NCBI GenBank assembly: GCA_017462125.1
Contig: JAFTRQ010000139.1
Coordinates: 1-64,000, forward strand
Direction of reading: 5' to 3'
Source: Clostridia bacterium
GTDB taxonomy: Bacteria > Bacillota_A > Clostridia > Oscillospirales > CAG-272
Length of the DNA stretch: 64,000 nt
The first letter of the stretch is position 1. Each line of letters opens with the position of its first letter. Both the position numbers and the translations under genes were made by a program. Positions 53,064 through 61,808 of this stretch are shown in pieces. The notes under the pieces are model-generated. The model had not been told where the DNA came from, ran no database searches, and was given only the letters and a program-made list of their open reading frames with translations.

Positions 53064-54389
53064 ATGACAAACAACCCTCATTATCGCGCCGAAGAAGAAG
53101 ACTACAAAATACTTGACGAAAACGTAGTATACGTTGAAAATGAATATATCAAGCTTGGAGCGAACATAGCACTTGGCGGCGCTATCACTTATCTTGCCGA
53201 GCACGGGAAAAAGAATCTGATCAACAGCTGGGACTGGGGACGGCAGGTTCAGCTTTCCTTCTATTCAGGTCCCGCGCCTTTTCATCCCGAAGGCACAGAA
53301 ATGGGAGAGCATTGGACTCACACACCGTGGAACCCTATACAGACGGGAGATTGCTTTTTCAATCGAGCAAAGGTTTTAGAGTATAAGATCGAAGGTAACA
53401 CGATGTACGTCAAGTGCATTCCTATGCAGTGGGCGTTGAATAACGTGCCCGGCGAATGCACCTTTGAGCTTTGGTATACGCTCGATCACAAGACGGTAAA
53501 CGTTACTGCAAGATTAAACAACGACCGTTCCGACAAAACACAATATCACGCGTTTGGACAGGAATTGCCTGCGGTGTATACCAACGGCGAGTTTTATAAG
53601 GTCGTATCTTACGTTGGAGATTGCCCCGGAACCGACGGTGAGCTGACCGAGGTCGTCAGTAGGACGACGGAGCTGCGCTGGCCTTCGAAGTTTGTACTCT
53701 ACCCCGAGAGTTGGGTGGCATTACTTGACGATAACAATTACGGTCTCGGCGTATACAATCCCCACACGTGCGGCGCGATTACCGGATTTGCGGGTAACGT
53801 GTCCGATATGGGTTGGGGCGGAGCCAAGGACGGTCAGACGAGCGTTATATCAATGACGACGCGTGTTATCCTTGATTACAATATTGTATATACGTTCAAT
53901 TATTCTCTCATCGTGGGCGAGGTTGACGAGATCAGAAAAACCGCGCTCAAATTGGATTCTAAAGCGGAGCACCGAAAATTCAGCTTTGCGGAGGATCGTC
54001 AAAACTTCTATTATAAGGGAACAAAGGACAAGGGCTACGGCAACCAAAGCTGTTTGGACTTTGATTTTGAGCAGGAAACCATGCTTTGCTCACCGCTTGT
54101 GTTCGTTTCTGCAGGTAAATGCAAGAGGATCTTGTTAGAAGCGGAGATTGACGCAGAGGTTGTTGAAGGCAACGTGGAATTCAGCTGTTACGTCGACCCC
54201 ACGCACCAAAGCGATAAGCTATCCTTCTACGCAGAGCAAAAATTGCCCTTTAAGCTTGATGGAAATTGCGGCAGAAGAATTTACGAGATAGACGTTAGCG
54301 CTCTTAACAAGCCGTTTTACAATTTTAACTTTGAATTTTTGAGTAACGGTCACGCAAAGGTCTATTCTATTGAATTGTCCGAAACGTAG
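53064..54389 (+). CDS. Uncharacterised 430-residue family, paralogue 4 (subgroup B)
   Basis: This 441-residue member of the five-copy family has the subgroup B opening NPHYRAEEEDYKILDENVVYVENEYIKLGANIALGGAITYLAEHGKKNLINSWDWGRQVQLSFYSGPAPFHPEGTEMGEHWTHTPWNPIQTGDCFFNRAK. It shares PMQWALNNVPGECTFELWYTLD and QELPAVYTNGEFYKVVSYVG with copy 5; subgroup A has MHWPL and FEVWYRLDG instead. No signal peptide is present. A close neighbour is paralogue 5, 91 bases downstream. Function not assigned. Confidence 0.8.
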   Translation: MTNNPHYRAEEEDYKILDENVVYVENEYIKLGANIALGGAITYLAEHGKKNLINSWDWGRQVQLSFYSGPAPFHPEGTEMGEHWTHTPWNPIQTGDCFFNRAKVLEYKIEGNTMYVKCIPMQWALNNVPGECTFELWYTLDHKTVNVTARLNNDRSDKTQYHAFGQELPAVYTNGEFYKVVSYVGDCPGTDGELTEVVSRTTELRWPSKFVLYPESWVALLDDNNYGLGVYNPHTCGAITGFAGNVSDMGWGGAKDGQTSVISMTTRVILDYNIVYTFNYSLIVGEVDEIRKTALKLDSKAEHRKFSFAEDRQNFYYKGTKDKGYGNQSCLDFDFEQETMLCSPLVFVSAGKCKRILLEAEIDAEVVEGNVEFSCYVDPTHQSDKLSFYAEQKLPFKLDGNCGRRIYEIDVSALNKPFYNFNFEFLSNGHAKVYSIELSET

Positions 54390-54480
54390 TCATTCATTTT
54401 TTATAGTTTATCGATTTCGGTTTTCTATGATGCAATCACCGTTCGATATTAATCATAACAGCGAAAAAGGAGATTATAAT

Positions 54481-55806
54481 ATGTCAAATCAAAATCCTCA
54501 TTACACCGCAGTAGAAGAAGACTACAAAATACTTGACGACAACGTAGTCTTTATAGAAAACGAATACATCAAGTTCGGCATCAATGCCGCACTTGGCGGC
54601 ACTGTCACTTACCTTGCCGAGCACGGCAAAAAGAATCTGATCAACAGCTTCGATTGGGGCAGGCAGGTACAGCTTTCCTTCTATTCGGGTCCCGTGCCCT
54701 TCCACCCCGAGGGAACCGAAATGGGTACGCATTGGACACATACCGGTTGGAACCCCATTCAGACAGGCGACTGCTTCTTCAACCGCGCCAAGCTCTTGGA
54801 GCACAAGATCGAGGGCAATACGCTTTACGTCAAGTGCATTCCCATGCAGTGGGCTCTGAATAACGTTCCCGGCGAATGCACCTTTGAGCTTTGGTACACT
54901 TTGGACGGCAAGACCGTTAACGTGACCGCTCGACTCAACAACAACCGCTCTGATACAAGACAGCATCCTGCCTGCGGTCAGGAGCTCCCCGCAGTCTACA
55001 CAAACGGTGAATTTTACCGCATCGTTTCCTACGTTGGCGAAGAGCCGAGAACGGGCGGCCCGCTGACCGAGATCGTCAGCAAAAATACAGGAGACAGACA
55101 TTGGCCAAGCGAGTTTATGCTCTATCCAGAGGGTTGGGTCGCGCTGCTTGACGACAACGACTACGGTCTCGGCGTCTACAATCCCCACACCTGTGCGGCT
55201 GTCGGCGGCTTTGCAGGCGGAGTGGAGCGTATGGGCATAGGAGGCGCAAAGGATGCGCAGACAGGCACTGTCAGCCCCACCACAAGTGTCATTCTCGACC
55301 ATAATATCGTCTATACCTTCCATTTCTCGCTGATCGTCGGTGACGTCGAAAGCATCCGTGAGACCGCTCTGATACTTGACGCCAAGGTGGATCACAGAAG
55401 ATTTGATTTCAGCAAGGACAGACAGAACTTCTACTACAAGGGCACCACCGACAAGGGCTTTGGTAATCAGGATTGCCTTGACTTTGATTTCGACGAGGAC
55501 GTTTGGCTGCGCTCGTCCTTCATCTACGTTTCCCGCGGCGAATGCAAAAAGATTTTGCTGGATGCCGAGCTTGAGGGCGGCGAGATCGAGGGTGTTGCAG
55601 GCTTCCGTTGCTACGCTGAGACAACCACACCCGACCGCAAGGGCTCACCCTGCTCTTGGGACGAGGTACCCTTCAAGCTCTGCGGCGACGGCACAAGAAG
55701 GATCCATGAGATCGACATCTCAGCAATTGATAAGCCCTTCTTCAACACCAATCTGATCTTTAAAACAAAGGGACACGCAAAGATCTATTCCTTTGAGCTG
55801 AAATAA
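54481..55806 (+). CDS. Uncharacterised 430-residue family, paralogue 5 (subgroup B)
   Basis: This 441-residue protein is the closest relative of paralogue 4, with the same HPEGTEMGTHWTHTGWNPIQTGDCFFNRAKLLEH block and IPMQWALNNVPGECTFELWYTLDGKTVNVTARLNNNRSD. The frame extends upstream to 54370, but the ATG at 54481 has AAGGAG at good distance. No strong promoter is seen before it, so it is probably co-transcribed with paralogue 4. A terminator follows. Confidence 0.8.
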   Translation: MSNQNPHYTAVEEDYKILDDNVVFIENEYIKFGINAALGGTVTYLAEHGKKNLINSFDWGRQVQLSFYSGPVPFHPEGTEMGTHWTHTGWNPIQTGDCFFNRAKLLEHKIEGNTLYVKCIPMQWALNNVPGECTFELWYTLDGKTVNVTARLNNNRSDTRQHPACGQELPAVYTNGEFYRIVSYVGEEPRTGGPLTEIVSKNTGDRHWPSEFMLYPEGWVALLDDNDYGLGVYNPHTCAAVGGFAGGVERMGIGGAKDAQTGTVSPTTSVILDHNIVYTFHFSLIVGDVESIRETALILDAKVDHRRFDFSKDRQNFYYKGTTDKGFGNQDCLDFDFDEDVWLRSSFIYVSRGECKKILLDAELEGGEIEGVAGFRCYAETTTPDRKGSPCSWDEVPFKLCGDGTRRIHEIDISAIDKPFFNTNLIFKTKGHAKIYSFELK

Positions 55807-55816
55807 TAAAATAACC

Positions 55817-55858
55817 AAAAAGGCTTGGTTCACCGCAACGGTGAATCAAGCCTTTTCA
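55817..55858. terminator. Bidirectional terminator between paralogue 5 and TrpB2
   Basis: A stem of about 18 bp with one G-T/A mismatch (55818-55835 with 55839-55856) has A-runs on the left and T-runs on the right, so it can serve both convergent genes. Confidence 0.8.
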
Positions 55859-55870
55859 TTATGTAAAGCA

Positions 55871-57244
55871 TTAAACCTTAGGAAGTCTCTCCAAAGCCGT
55901 GGCGATCTCCTCGTCTGTGGGACGGTAGTCCTGCAAAACTCCATTGTGGAACTTTTCGTAGGACATCATATCGAAATATCCCGTACCGGTCAGACCGAAG
56001 ACGATGGTCTTTTCCTCGCCCGTTTCCTTGCACTCCTTGGCGATATCAAGCGCGACCTTGATCGCGTGGCTGCTTTCGGGAGCGGGAAGGATACCCTCAA
56101 CCCGTGCAAATTCCTCTGCTGCCGCAAAAACCTCGGTCTGCTTGACGGTAACGGCTTCCATAAGTCCGTCGTCATATAGCTGAGAAAGTGTGCTGTTCAT
56201 TCCGTGATAGCGCAGACCGCCTGCATGGGTTGCCGCAGGCATAAAGTTAGAGCCCAGCGTATACATCTTGGAAAGGGGACAGATCATACCCGTGTCGCAG
56301 TAATCGTAGGCGTATTTTCCGCGCGTAAAGCTGGGACATCCCTCGGGCTCTACGGCGATAACGCGATAGTCAGCCTCGCCACGGATCTTTTCACCCATAA
56401 AGGGTGCGATCAGACCGCCGAGATTACTTCCGCCGCCGGCGCAACCGATGATCACGTCGGGCTTGATTCCATACTTATCAAGGGCGATCTTGGTCTCAAG
56501 GCCGATGATCGATTGATGAAGCATTACCTGATTGAGCACGCTTCCGAGAACGTAACGGTAGCCCTCGGTACAAGATGCCTTTTCGACCGCTTCGCTGATC
56601 GCGCATCCAAGGCTTCCGCCGGTACCGGGATGCTCCGCGAGGATCTTGCGCCCTGCCTCGGTCTCGGTGGAGGGGGAGGGAGTAACGCTTGCGCCATAGG
56701 TACGCATAACCTCACGGCGGTGGGGCTTCAGCTCGTAGGAGCACTTAACCATATAGACCTTGCAATCAAGTCCGAAATAAGAGCAAGCCATAGAAAGGGC
56801 TGTACCCCACTGACCAGCTCCCGTCTCGGTAGTAACGCCAACGAGCCCCTGCTGCTTTGCATAATATGCCTGCGCGATGGCAGAATTGAGCTTGTGGCTT
56901 CCGCTTGTGTTGTTGCCTTCAAACTTATAATAGATCTTTGCGGGAGTACCAAGCTTCTTTTCAAGGCAATATGCGCGAACCAGCGGCGCGGGACGGTACA
57001 TTTTGTAAAAATCCCTGATCTCCTCGGGGATCTCGTAATAAGCTGTGGTATCGTCAAGCTCCTGCTTGATCAGCTCGTCACAGAATACGCCGGCAAGCTC
57101 TTCCGCGCTCATAGGCTGATGGGTCACGGGATCGAGCAAGGGAGCAGGCTTATTCTTCATATCCGCACGAAGGTTATACCAAGCCTTCGGCATCTCATTT
57201 TCTTCAATATAGATTTTGTAAGGAACGTTGTTTTTGTTTGCCAT
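55871..57244 (-). CDS. trpB2: TrpB2-type tryptophan synthase beta-like protein
   Basis: This PLP enzyme of about 457 residues is the TrpB-like type that condenses indole with serine to tryptophan without a dedicated TrpA partner. Motifs are KFEGNNTSGSHKLNSA, in which the PLP lysine lies in SHK, ETGAGQWGTALSMAC, the phosphate-binding CAGGGSNLGGL and GLTGTGYFDM. The extended N-terminus (IYIEENEMPKAWYNLRADM) is typical of TrpB2. The ATG at 57244 follows AAGAGG. A tryptophan-specific T-box precedes it, which confirms a role in tryptophan supply. No other trp gene is nearby, so it probably salvages indole. Confidence 0.93.
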   Translation of the reverse strand: MANKNNVPYKIYIEENEMPKAWYNLRADMKNKPAPLLDPVTHQPMSAEELAGVFCDELIKQELDDTTAYYEIPEEIRDFYKMYRPAPLVRAYCLEKKLGTPAKIYYKFEGNNTSGSHKLNSAIAQAYYAKQQGLVGVTTETGAGQWGTALSMACSYFGLDCKVYMVKCSYELKPHRREVMRTYGASVTPSPSTETEAGRKILAEHPGTGGSLGCAISEAVEKASCTEGYRYVLGSVLNQVMLHQSIIGLETKIALDKYGIKPDVIIGCAGGGSNLGGLIAPFMGEKIRGEADYRVIAVEPEGCPSFTRGKYAYDYCDTGMICPLSKMYTLGSNFMPAATHAGGLRYHGMNSTLSQLYDDGLMEAVTVKQTEVFAAAEEFARVEGILPAPESSHAIKVALDIAKECKETGEEKTIVFGLTGTGYFDMMSYEKFHNGVLQDYRPTDEEIATALERLPKV

Positions 57245-57296
57245 TTGGGTTACCTCTTTCCATAAAAATGTGTGATGTTTCGGGACGTGCATAAAA

Positions 57297-57615
57297 ACAA
57301 AAACGCCCATCCCTGCTGAAATGCCGGGACAGGATCGTTAAAATTCCTGCGGTGCCACCCTGCTTGATGTAAAACATCCACTTTTCATACGTTGCGCGGC
57401 TTCCGCGCAATATACGTTGGCCTTTGATTACGGAGAGCCGTCTCCGTCTCACATACTCCGCGCGGCTCATTTTGACCGCCCGTTTCAGCTCGCCCTCGGA
57501 AGTCCATTCGGCAAAACGTTTTTCTCCGCGATCTCACCCTCCGCGGCTCTCTGTGCAAAAAGAGGTCTGCTTACTTACTCTTCCTCATCGGTTTACACTT
57601 TAGCTTGCTAAAGAT
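57297..57615 (-). promoter_or_regulatory. T-box riboswitch, tryptophan-specific (specifier TGG)
   Basis: The leader upstream of trpB2 has the invariant T-box AGGGTGGCACCGCAGG (57346-57361). Stem I contains the AGTAAG region and a specifier loop with GAATGGACT, giving TGG (57504-57506), a tryptophan codon. The terminator is an 8-bp stem CCTGTCCC/GGGATGGG followed by GTTTTTGTTTTT (about 57297-57335). When uncharged tRNA-Trp binds, the antiterminator forms and trpB2 is transcribed. Confidence 0.93.
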
Positions 57616-57621
57616 GTTAAT

Positions 57622-57650
57622 ATTATAGCACTCCGCCGTCGCCTTGTCAA
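57622..57650 (-). promoter_or_regulatory. Promoter of the T-box-trpB2 transcript
   Basis: On the minus strand TTGACA (57645-57650), 17-bp spacer and TATAAT (57622-57627), a perfect match. Confidence 0.85.
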
Positions 57651-57734
57651 TAGGTTTATATAAAAAACAATATTTTTTTCGAGCCGCAAAGCAGGGTCTT
57701 CCGCTTCTACGGCCACACAACGTGCCGAAAGCCC

Positions 57735-57763
57735 TTGACAAAAGCAAGATTTTAATATATAAT
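57735..57763 (+). promoter_or_regulatory. Promoter of the TetR gene
   Basis: TTGACA (57735-57740), 17-bp spacer, TATAAT (57758-57763), divergent from the trpB2 promoter. Confidence 0.82.
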
Positions 57764-57805
57764 TTTTATATGAGCGTGTTCACAATAAAATTTTTGGAGG
57801 AACAA

Positions 57806-58333
57806 ATGCCAAAGATCATAGAAAACGTACGTGAAAATCTGATTGAAGAGGCGAGACGACAGATCAGAGTAAGCGGATATGCAGGAATGACTATCCGCTC
57901 GGTGGCAAAGGCTTGCCTTTTGGGAGTCGGGACCGTATATAACTACTTTCGATCAAAGGAGGAGCTTGTCCATGCGGCAATGCACAAGGATTGGAAGTTA
58001 TCGGTGGAAAGGATCCGCATATGCAGTGAAAGCACCGACGATCCCGAGACATTGTTGCGGTGTATGTACGACGAGCTCAGCCTGTTCATCAAGGAACACG
58101 GCTATCTGATCTCCGACACAAACGCAACAAAGGTGTTTGCGCAGGTCTACGCCACCGGACACAGCTATTTGAGGGAGCAGCTTGCGGAATTCTTAAAAAC
58201 AACTTGCGACAATTATGCGCAGGAGCCCTCCGAGCTCTTGCCCGAATTCCTTGCGGAGGCGATCTTAACGTGGACTTCGGTAGGGAAGCCGTTTGAAGAA
58301 ATTTATGCCCTGCAAAAAATACATTTCAAATAA
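57806..58333 (+). CDS. TetR-family transcriptional regulator
   Basis: This protein of about 175 residues has an N-terminal helix-turn-helix domain: IIENVRENLIEEARRQIRVSGYAGMTIRSVAKACLLGVGTVYNYFRSKEELVHAAM. The C-terminal ligand domain is helical. The ATG at 57806 has GGAGG five bases upstream; the open frame starts earlier, at 57644. A flavin-reductase-like gene follows 21 bases later, so the regulator probably controls its own operon. Confidence 0.88.
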   Translation: MPKIIENVRENLIEEARRQIRVSGYAGMTIRSVAKACLLGVGTVYNYFRSKEELVHAAMHKDWKLSVERIRICSESTDDPETLLRCMYDELSLFIKEHGYLISDTNATKVFAQVYATGHSYLREQLAEFLKTTCDNYAQEPSELLPEFLAEAILTWTSVGKPFEEIYALQKIHFK

Positions 58334-58354
58334 ATTCATTTCAGGAGGATTACA

Positions 58355-59284
58355 ATGAGTAGCTTTGAAGATCTTCGTATCGTTGACAATTTTTATCAGA
58401 CGTCACTTTTCTTTCCGATGCCCACCGTGCTCATCAGCACGCTCTGTGAGGACGGAAGCACAAACCTCGGCCCCTATTCCCTGATACAGCCCTATTACGT
58501 AGCGGGAAAGGATTATTACGCAATGCTCCTGTCCTGCAGAAACTCATCGAACACCGCACAAAATATTTTGCGCACAGGGAAATGCGCCATCAATTTTATC
58601 ACGGATGAGTCCAAGTATTTCAAGGAGGCGGTAAAGCTGTCCTGACCCGGCGACAAGCCCGAGGAAAAGATGCCCAAGTGCAATTTCAAGCTTGAAAAAA
58701 GCCTGATCGAGGAAAAGAACCCCGAGGATAAGCGTCCTATGGTTATGAGCGAGGCGATGCAGGTCATCGAATGTACCTGGGTGCGTGAGCTTGACGGCGC
58801 AGACCGCGATCTGCCCGGCTGTCTGAACGGCTATGAGCCTCCATATCACGATTTCAACGGTATTACAAGCAAGTTTGGCGCGCATTTTATTCTGAAGATC
58901 GACAAGATCCTGATGAAGAAAAAATACAGCGATGCCATCATAAACGGTGTCAAGGCAAAGGATTTTCCGAATCTTCCCGTGGATTACGGCTACCGTGACA
59001 GCAAAAACTTCTGGTATCACCGCAAGACCAGAATGAAATCGGAGCTTTTGCAGATGCGTCAGGCTTCCTTGGAATCGGTACGTTATGCTGCCGACCGAGC
59101 AGACGATAAGGTCAAATTTACAGACGATGCTTTGATGACCATCCTCGGTGTGCCGCGCGTATTTTTACCCTTGGTTCTGAAGGGATGCGTGGAATGGGCA
59201 AGAGAAAACAACGTTGAGCTTGTCAACGCAGAGCATATGCAGATCATCAATGACAAAAGAGCAAAGGAAAAGAACAAAAAATAA
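58355..59284 (+). pseudogene. Flavin-reductase-like protein interrupted by one in-frame TGA
   Basis: Two open frames lie in the same reading frame. The first 96 codons (to VKLS) end at TGA (58643-58645), and the next codons continue PGDKPEEK and then MPKCNFKLEKSLIEEKNPEDKRPMVMSEAMQVIECTW without any shift. The N-terminal part (FFPMPTVLISTLCEDGSTNLGPYSLIQPYYVAGKDYYAMLLSCRNSSNTAQNILRTGKCAINFI) fits an FMN-binding split-barrel fold like flavin reductases. The C-terminal part (FGAHFILKIDKILM, PVDYGYRD) is continuous with it. A nonsense mutation is simplest; a one-base sequence error or programmed read-through is possible. Confidence 0.8.
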
Positions 59285-59288
59285 CACA

Positions 59289-59319
59289 AATCGGGATGCG
59301 ACTCTTTCGCATCCCGATT
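59289..59319 (+). terminator. Terminator after the flavin-reductase-like gene
   Basis: A 12-bp perfect stem AATCGGGATGCG/CGCATCCCGATT followed by CATATTTTTAT. Confidence 0.75.
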
Positions 59320-59326
59320 CATATTT

Positions 59327-61549
59327 TTATTCATTGATCCAAATAGGATTGCCGACCGCAACCACGCATTCGTGGGTCATATCGTAAATATCCGCACGGT
59401 AGAAGGCACGCTTTTGTACCTCAAGCTGAAGCTCCTGAGGCTCCTTACCGTTGAACTCGGAGGAATAGACCAAGCCCTTATCGGTAAAGATCCGCAGAGC
59501 ATAAACGGTATTTTCTCTCCATTCGGGCGCGAAGAAATCTGCCACGCGCAAGGAGAGCTTCATGCCGTCCTTGTAGTCGATCTCACTTCCCATAGGATGG
59601 CTGTCGATCGCCATCTTGATACCGATGGCACCAACGTTAAAGTCACCCTCGTGCATCTTGTTAAAGAATGCCAAGCCCGACTTTTCAGAGGTATAGAAGG
59701 AGGAGAGCGCGCTGTTTTTGGTATCCGTATGGCTATCTGAGCCACCCGACGCATAAACTCGCTTACCCATTGCGATCAGATCGCACCAAAGCTTATAATT
59801 GTTTCTCGTTGCCGCGCTGTAAACCGTATCGTAGATCGTCTCGATATAGGTGTGCTCACCGTAATAGTAATCCAAGGGATCGCTTGATACCAGCATGGTC
59901 TTGGGGTGGGCGTGTACAACGATACCGCCGATGGATTTTACGTAATCGAAAAGCTCAATATAGCGAGATTTAGGCGCGGTGAAATATCGGAAGCTACCCG
60001 TCAGCTCGTCACCGTGAAATTGGAACTCGGGGAAGTTGGCAAGCACCATCGCAAGCCCGTACTTGTGGGGGAAGAGCATATTGTAGTGAATTTCAGCCAT
60101 TCCGTGGCGGCAAGCGTTCAGCTCCTTCAGGTGCGCGCCGGGCTCGGTGCCGATGATGAAGCGCTCCTCATCCCACTCGGGGAGGAAAAAGCCGCGCATC
60201 TGCCTATGGTCAACCACAGCGGCAAAATCCACGCCCAGCGCGTCCATCTTGGCAGGCCATTCATTCATAGGCTGATTTCCGTCACTTGTACCGCCACACT
60301 TGGTGTGAACGTGCAGATCTCCTCGATATATACTTCTACCCTCATAAAGAGCGTCCAATGCCGTCATATCGCGGCCGCTGTTTCCGATCACTACGTGAGG
60401 ATCCTCGGTATCGCTTTCCCACGCAAGGTCTCTGTTGCCGATATGATCGGGAGCGTCGACAGGAATGACCTTTTCCGCAACGGCTACCGCAAAGCCTTCA
60501 AATACAGAGTCCTGCAATGCAACACATTCGCTGTTTCCAAGGGTCTGCACAGCGGGGCCTTCATTTTTCCTCGTGTCGAGGAAGTAACAATCCTTCAGCG
60601 TCAAGCTGACGTTTTCAGAGGTTTTGGGAGTCAACGGCGCACAGCCTGCCTGCGATGCGTTGACAAAGCAGGTGTTTTCAAAAATCAGTTCAAGCTTGTC
60701 GTTTCCGTCAGCATCCGATGCGGTCATAAAACCGCCAAATCCGCTGTTTTCCTTGAAAAGAGAGTTCTTGATAACATACTGCGACGTATTTCCGCAGGTA
60801 TTCGACCAAGTGCGGGAGGAATTGGTAAGACCGAAGGTCTGATTGGTACAGGCGTGAGTCAAATGATCGAAAACCGCCCGTGTTGCGCAGATATTGATAA
60901 AATACGCACCGTAATCGCAGTCATCAAAATCCACCACGCGGATATTCTCAAACAAAACCTCACGCTCCACGGTCTGCTCCGCCTTGGTAGGAGCGAAGGT
61001 GTACAGCGTATGTCCGTCGTGGCTTTGGTGGATCATATTTCTGAAGCTGATCTCATATTTTCCGCCGCTCCTTCTCAGATCGTTGAAGCGAGCGCCCTTC
61101 ACAGAAAATCCGTCCACAATGATCTTCTCGACGGTAGGATCTCCTACTTGATAGACTCCAAACCAATAGCTTCCGTAAAGCACCGATTCGTTTTCCTCGC
61201 GGATCGGATTGATGTCGGGAGTATCACCGCGCAGGGCGGGGAGCTCGGGCATAACACCCGCATGCTGACCTAACAGCATAACGGAACGGTTAAAAGCAAA
61301 TTTGTCTATGGTGTGTCTGCCATCCGAAAACAGAATAACGGGAGCTTCGATCTTCAGCTCCTCCAAGCCCGAAATTACCTCATCGGGTGTATCGACAGCC
61401 ATTTTATTTGCCTCCGCAAGAGACGGAAACAGATTGACTCCCTCGGTCACAGCATAGCTTATGCCCTTATATGTAAATGAATCCTTTGAAGCGTTTTCCC
61501 AATCGCTTTGTACGGCATAATAGCCCTTTGGTAAAGTCAGAGTGCTCAT
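59327..61549 (-). CDS. Beta-helix-PHP phosphoesterase fusion protein
   Basis: A protein of about 740 residues. Residues about 80-420 show repeats of the right-handed parallel beta-helix type (IIVDGFSVKGARFNDL, VLFENIRVVDFDDCDYGAYF, YVIKNSLFKENSGFGGFM, LELIFENTCFVNASQAG, VSLTLKDCYFLDTRKNEG). From about residue 450 comes a PHP metal-dependent hydrolase domain: YRGDLHVHTKCGG, VDFAAVVDHRQMRG, IVVHAHPKTM and ASGGSDSHTD, which hold the metal-binding histidines and aspartates. No signal peptide is seen, so it is cytoplasmic. The ATG at 61549 has GGAGG upstream. The substrate is unknown; a polysaccharide or phosphorylated product is a guess. Confidence 0.8.
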   Translation of the reverse strand: MSTLTLPKGYYAVQSDWENASKDSFTYKGISYAVTEGVNLFPSLAEANKMAVDTPDEVISGLEELKIEAPVILFSDGRHTIDKFAFNRSVMLLGQHAGVMPELPALRGDTPDINPIREENESVLYGSYWFGVYQVGDPTVEKIIVDGFSVKGARFNDLRRSGGKYEISFRNMIHQSHDGHTLYTFAPTKAEQTVEREVLFENIRVVDFDDCDYGAYFINICATRAVFDHLTHACTNQTFGLTNSSRTWSNTCGNTSQYVIKNSLFKENSGFGGFMTASDADGNDKLELIFENTCFVNASQAGCAPLTPKTSENVSLTLKDCYFLDTRKNEGPAVQTLGNSECVALQDSVFEGFAVAVAEKVIPVDAPDHIGNRDLAWESDTEDPHVVIGNSGRDMTALDALYEGRSIYRGDLHVHTKCGGTSDGNQPMNEWPAKMDALGVDFAAVVDHRQMRGFFLPEWDEERFIIGTEPGAHLKELNACRHGMAEIHYNMLFPHKYGLAMVLANFPEFQFHGDELTGSFRYFTAPKSRYIELFDYVKSIGGIVVHAHPKTMLVSSDPLDYYYGEHTYIETIYDTVYSAATRNNYKLWCDLIAMGKRVYASGGSDSHTDTKNSALSSFYTSEKSGLAFFNKMHEGDFNVGAIGIKMAIDSHPMGSEIDYKDGMKLSLRVADFFAPEWRENTVYALRIFTDKGLVYSSEFNGKEPQELQLEVQKRAFYRADIYDMTHECVVAVGNPIWINE

Positions 61550-61745
61550 AAAAAAATCCTCCTTCCGATTTATCCCTTTTATTTTAGCACATTGAAAATA
61601 TTTTGTAAAGGTAAATACGGGAATTTTTTCTGTAAAATCGATAAAATCGCGATTCTCCGTCAATCATATCCCGACTTTTGTTTCCTTTTGTCGGGGTCTG
61701 CGCTATTCTTTTAGAAAAAAACTTGCTTCGAAAGGAATTTGTTGG

Positions 61746-61774
61746 TTGACTGCAGTCAAAAATCGTGATATAAT
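61746..61774 (+). promoter_or_regulatory. Promoter of the secreted helical protein gene
   Basis: TTGACT (61746-61751), 17-bp spacer, TATAAT (61769-61774), 35 bases before the start codon. Confidence 0.8.
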
Positions 61775-61808
61775 AAAAGTAGCACAAACAACAATCAGGA
61801 GGTTTTCA

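Noticed and set aside
58355..59284. Genetic code change with TGA read as Trp
   Set aside because: TGA terminates many other genes here, for example ahcY and the TIR-LRR protein, so a global reassignment is excluded.
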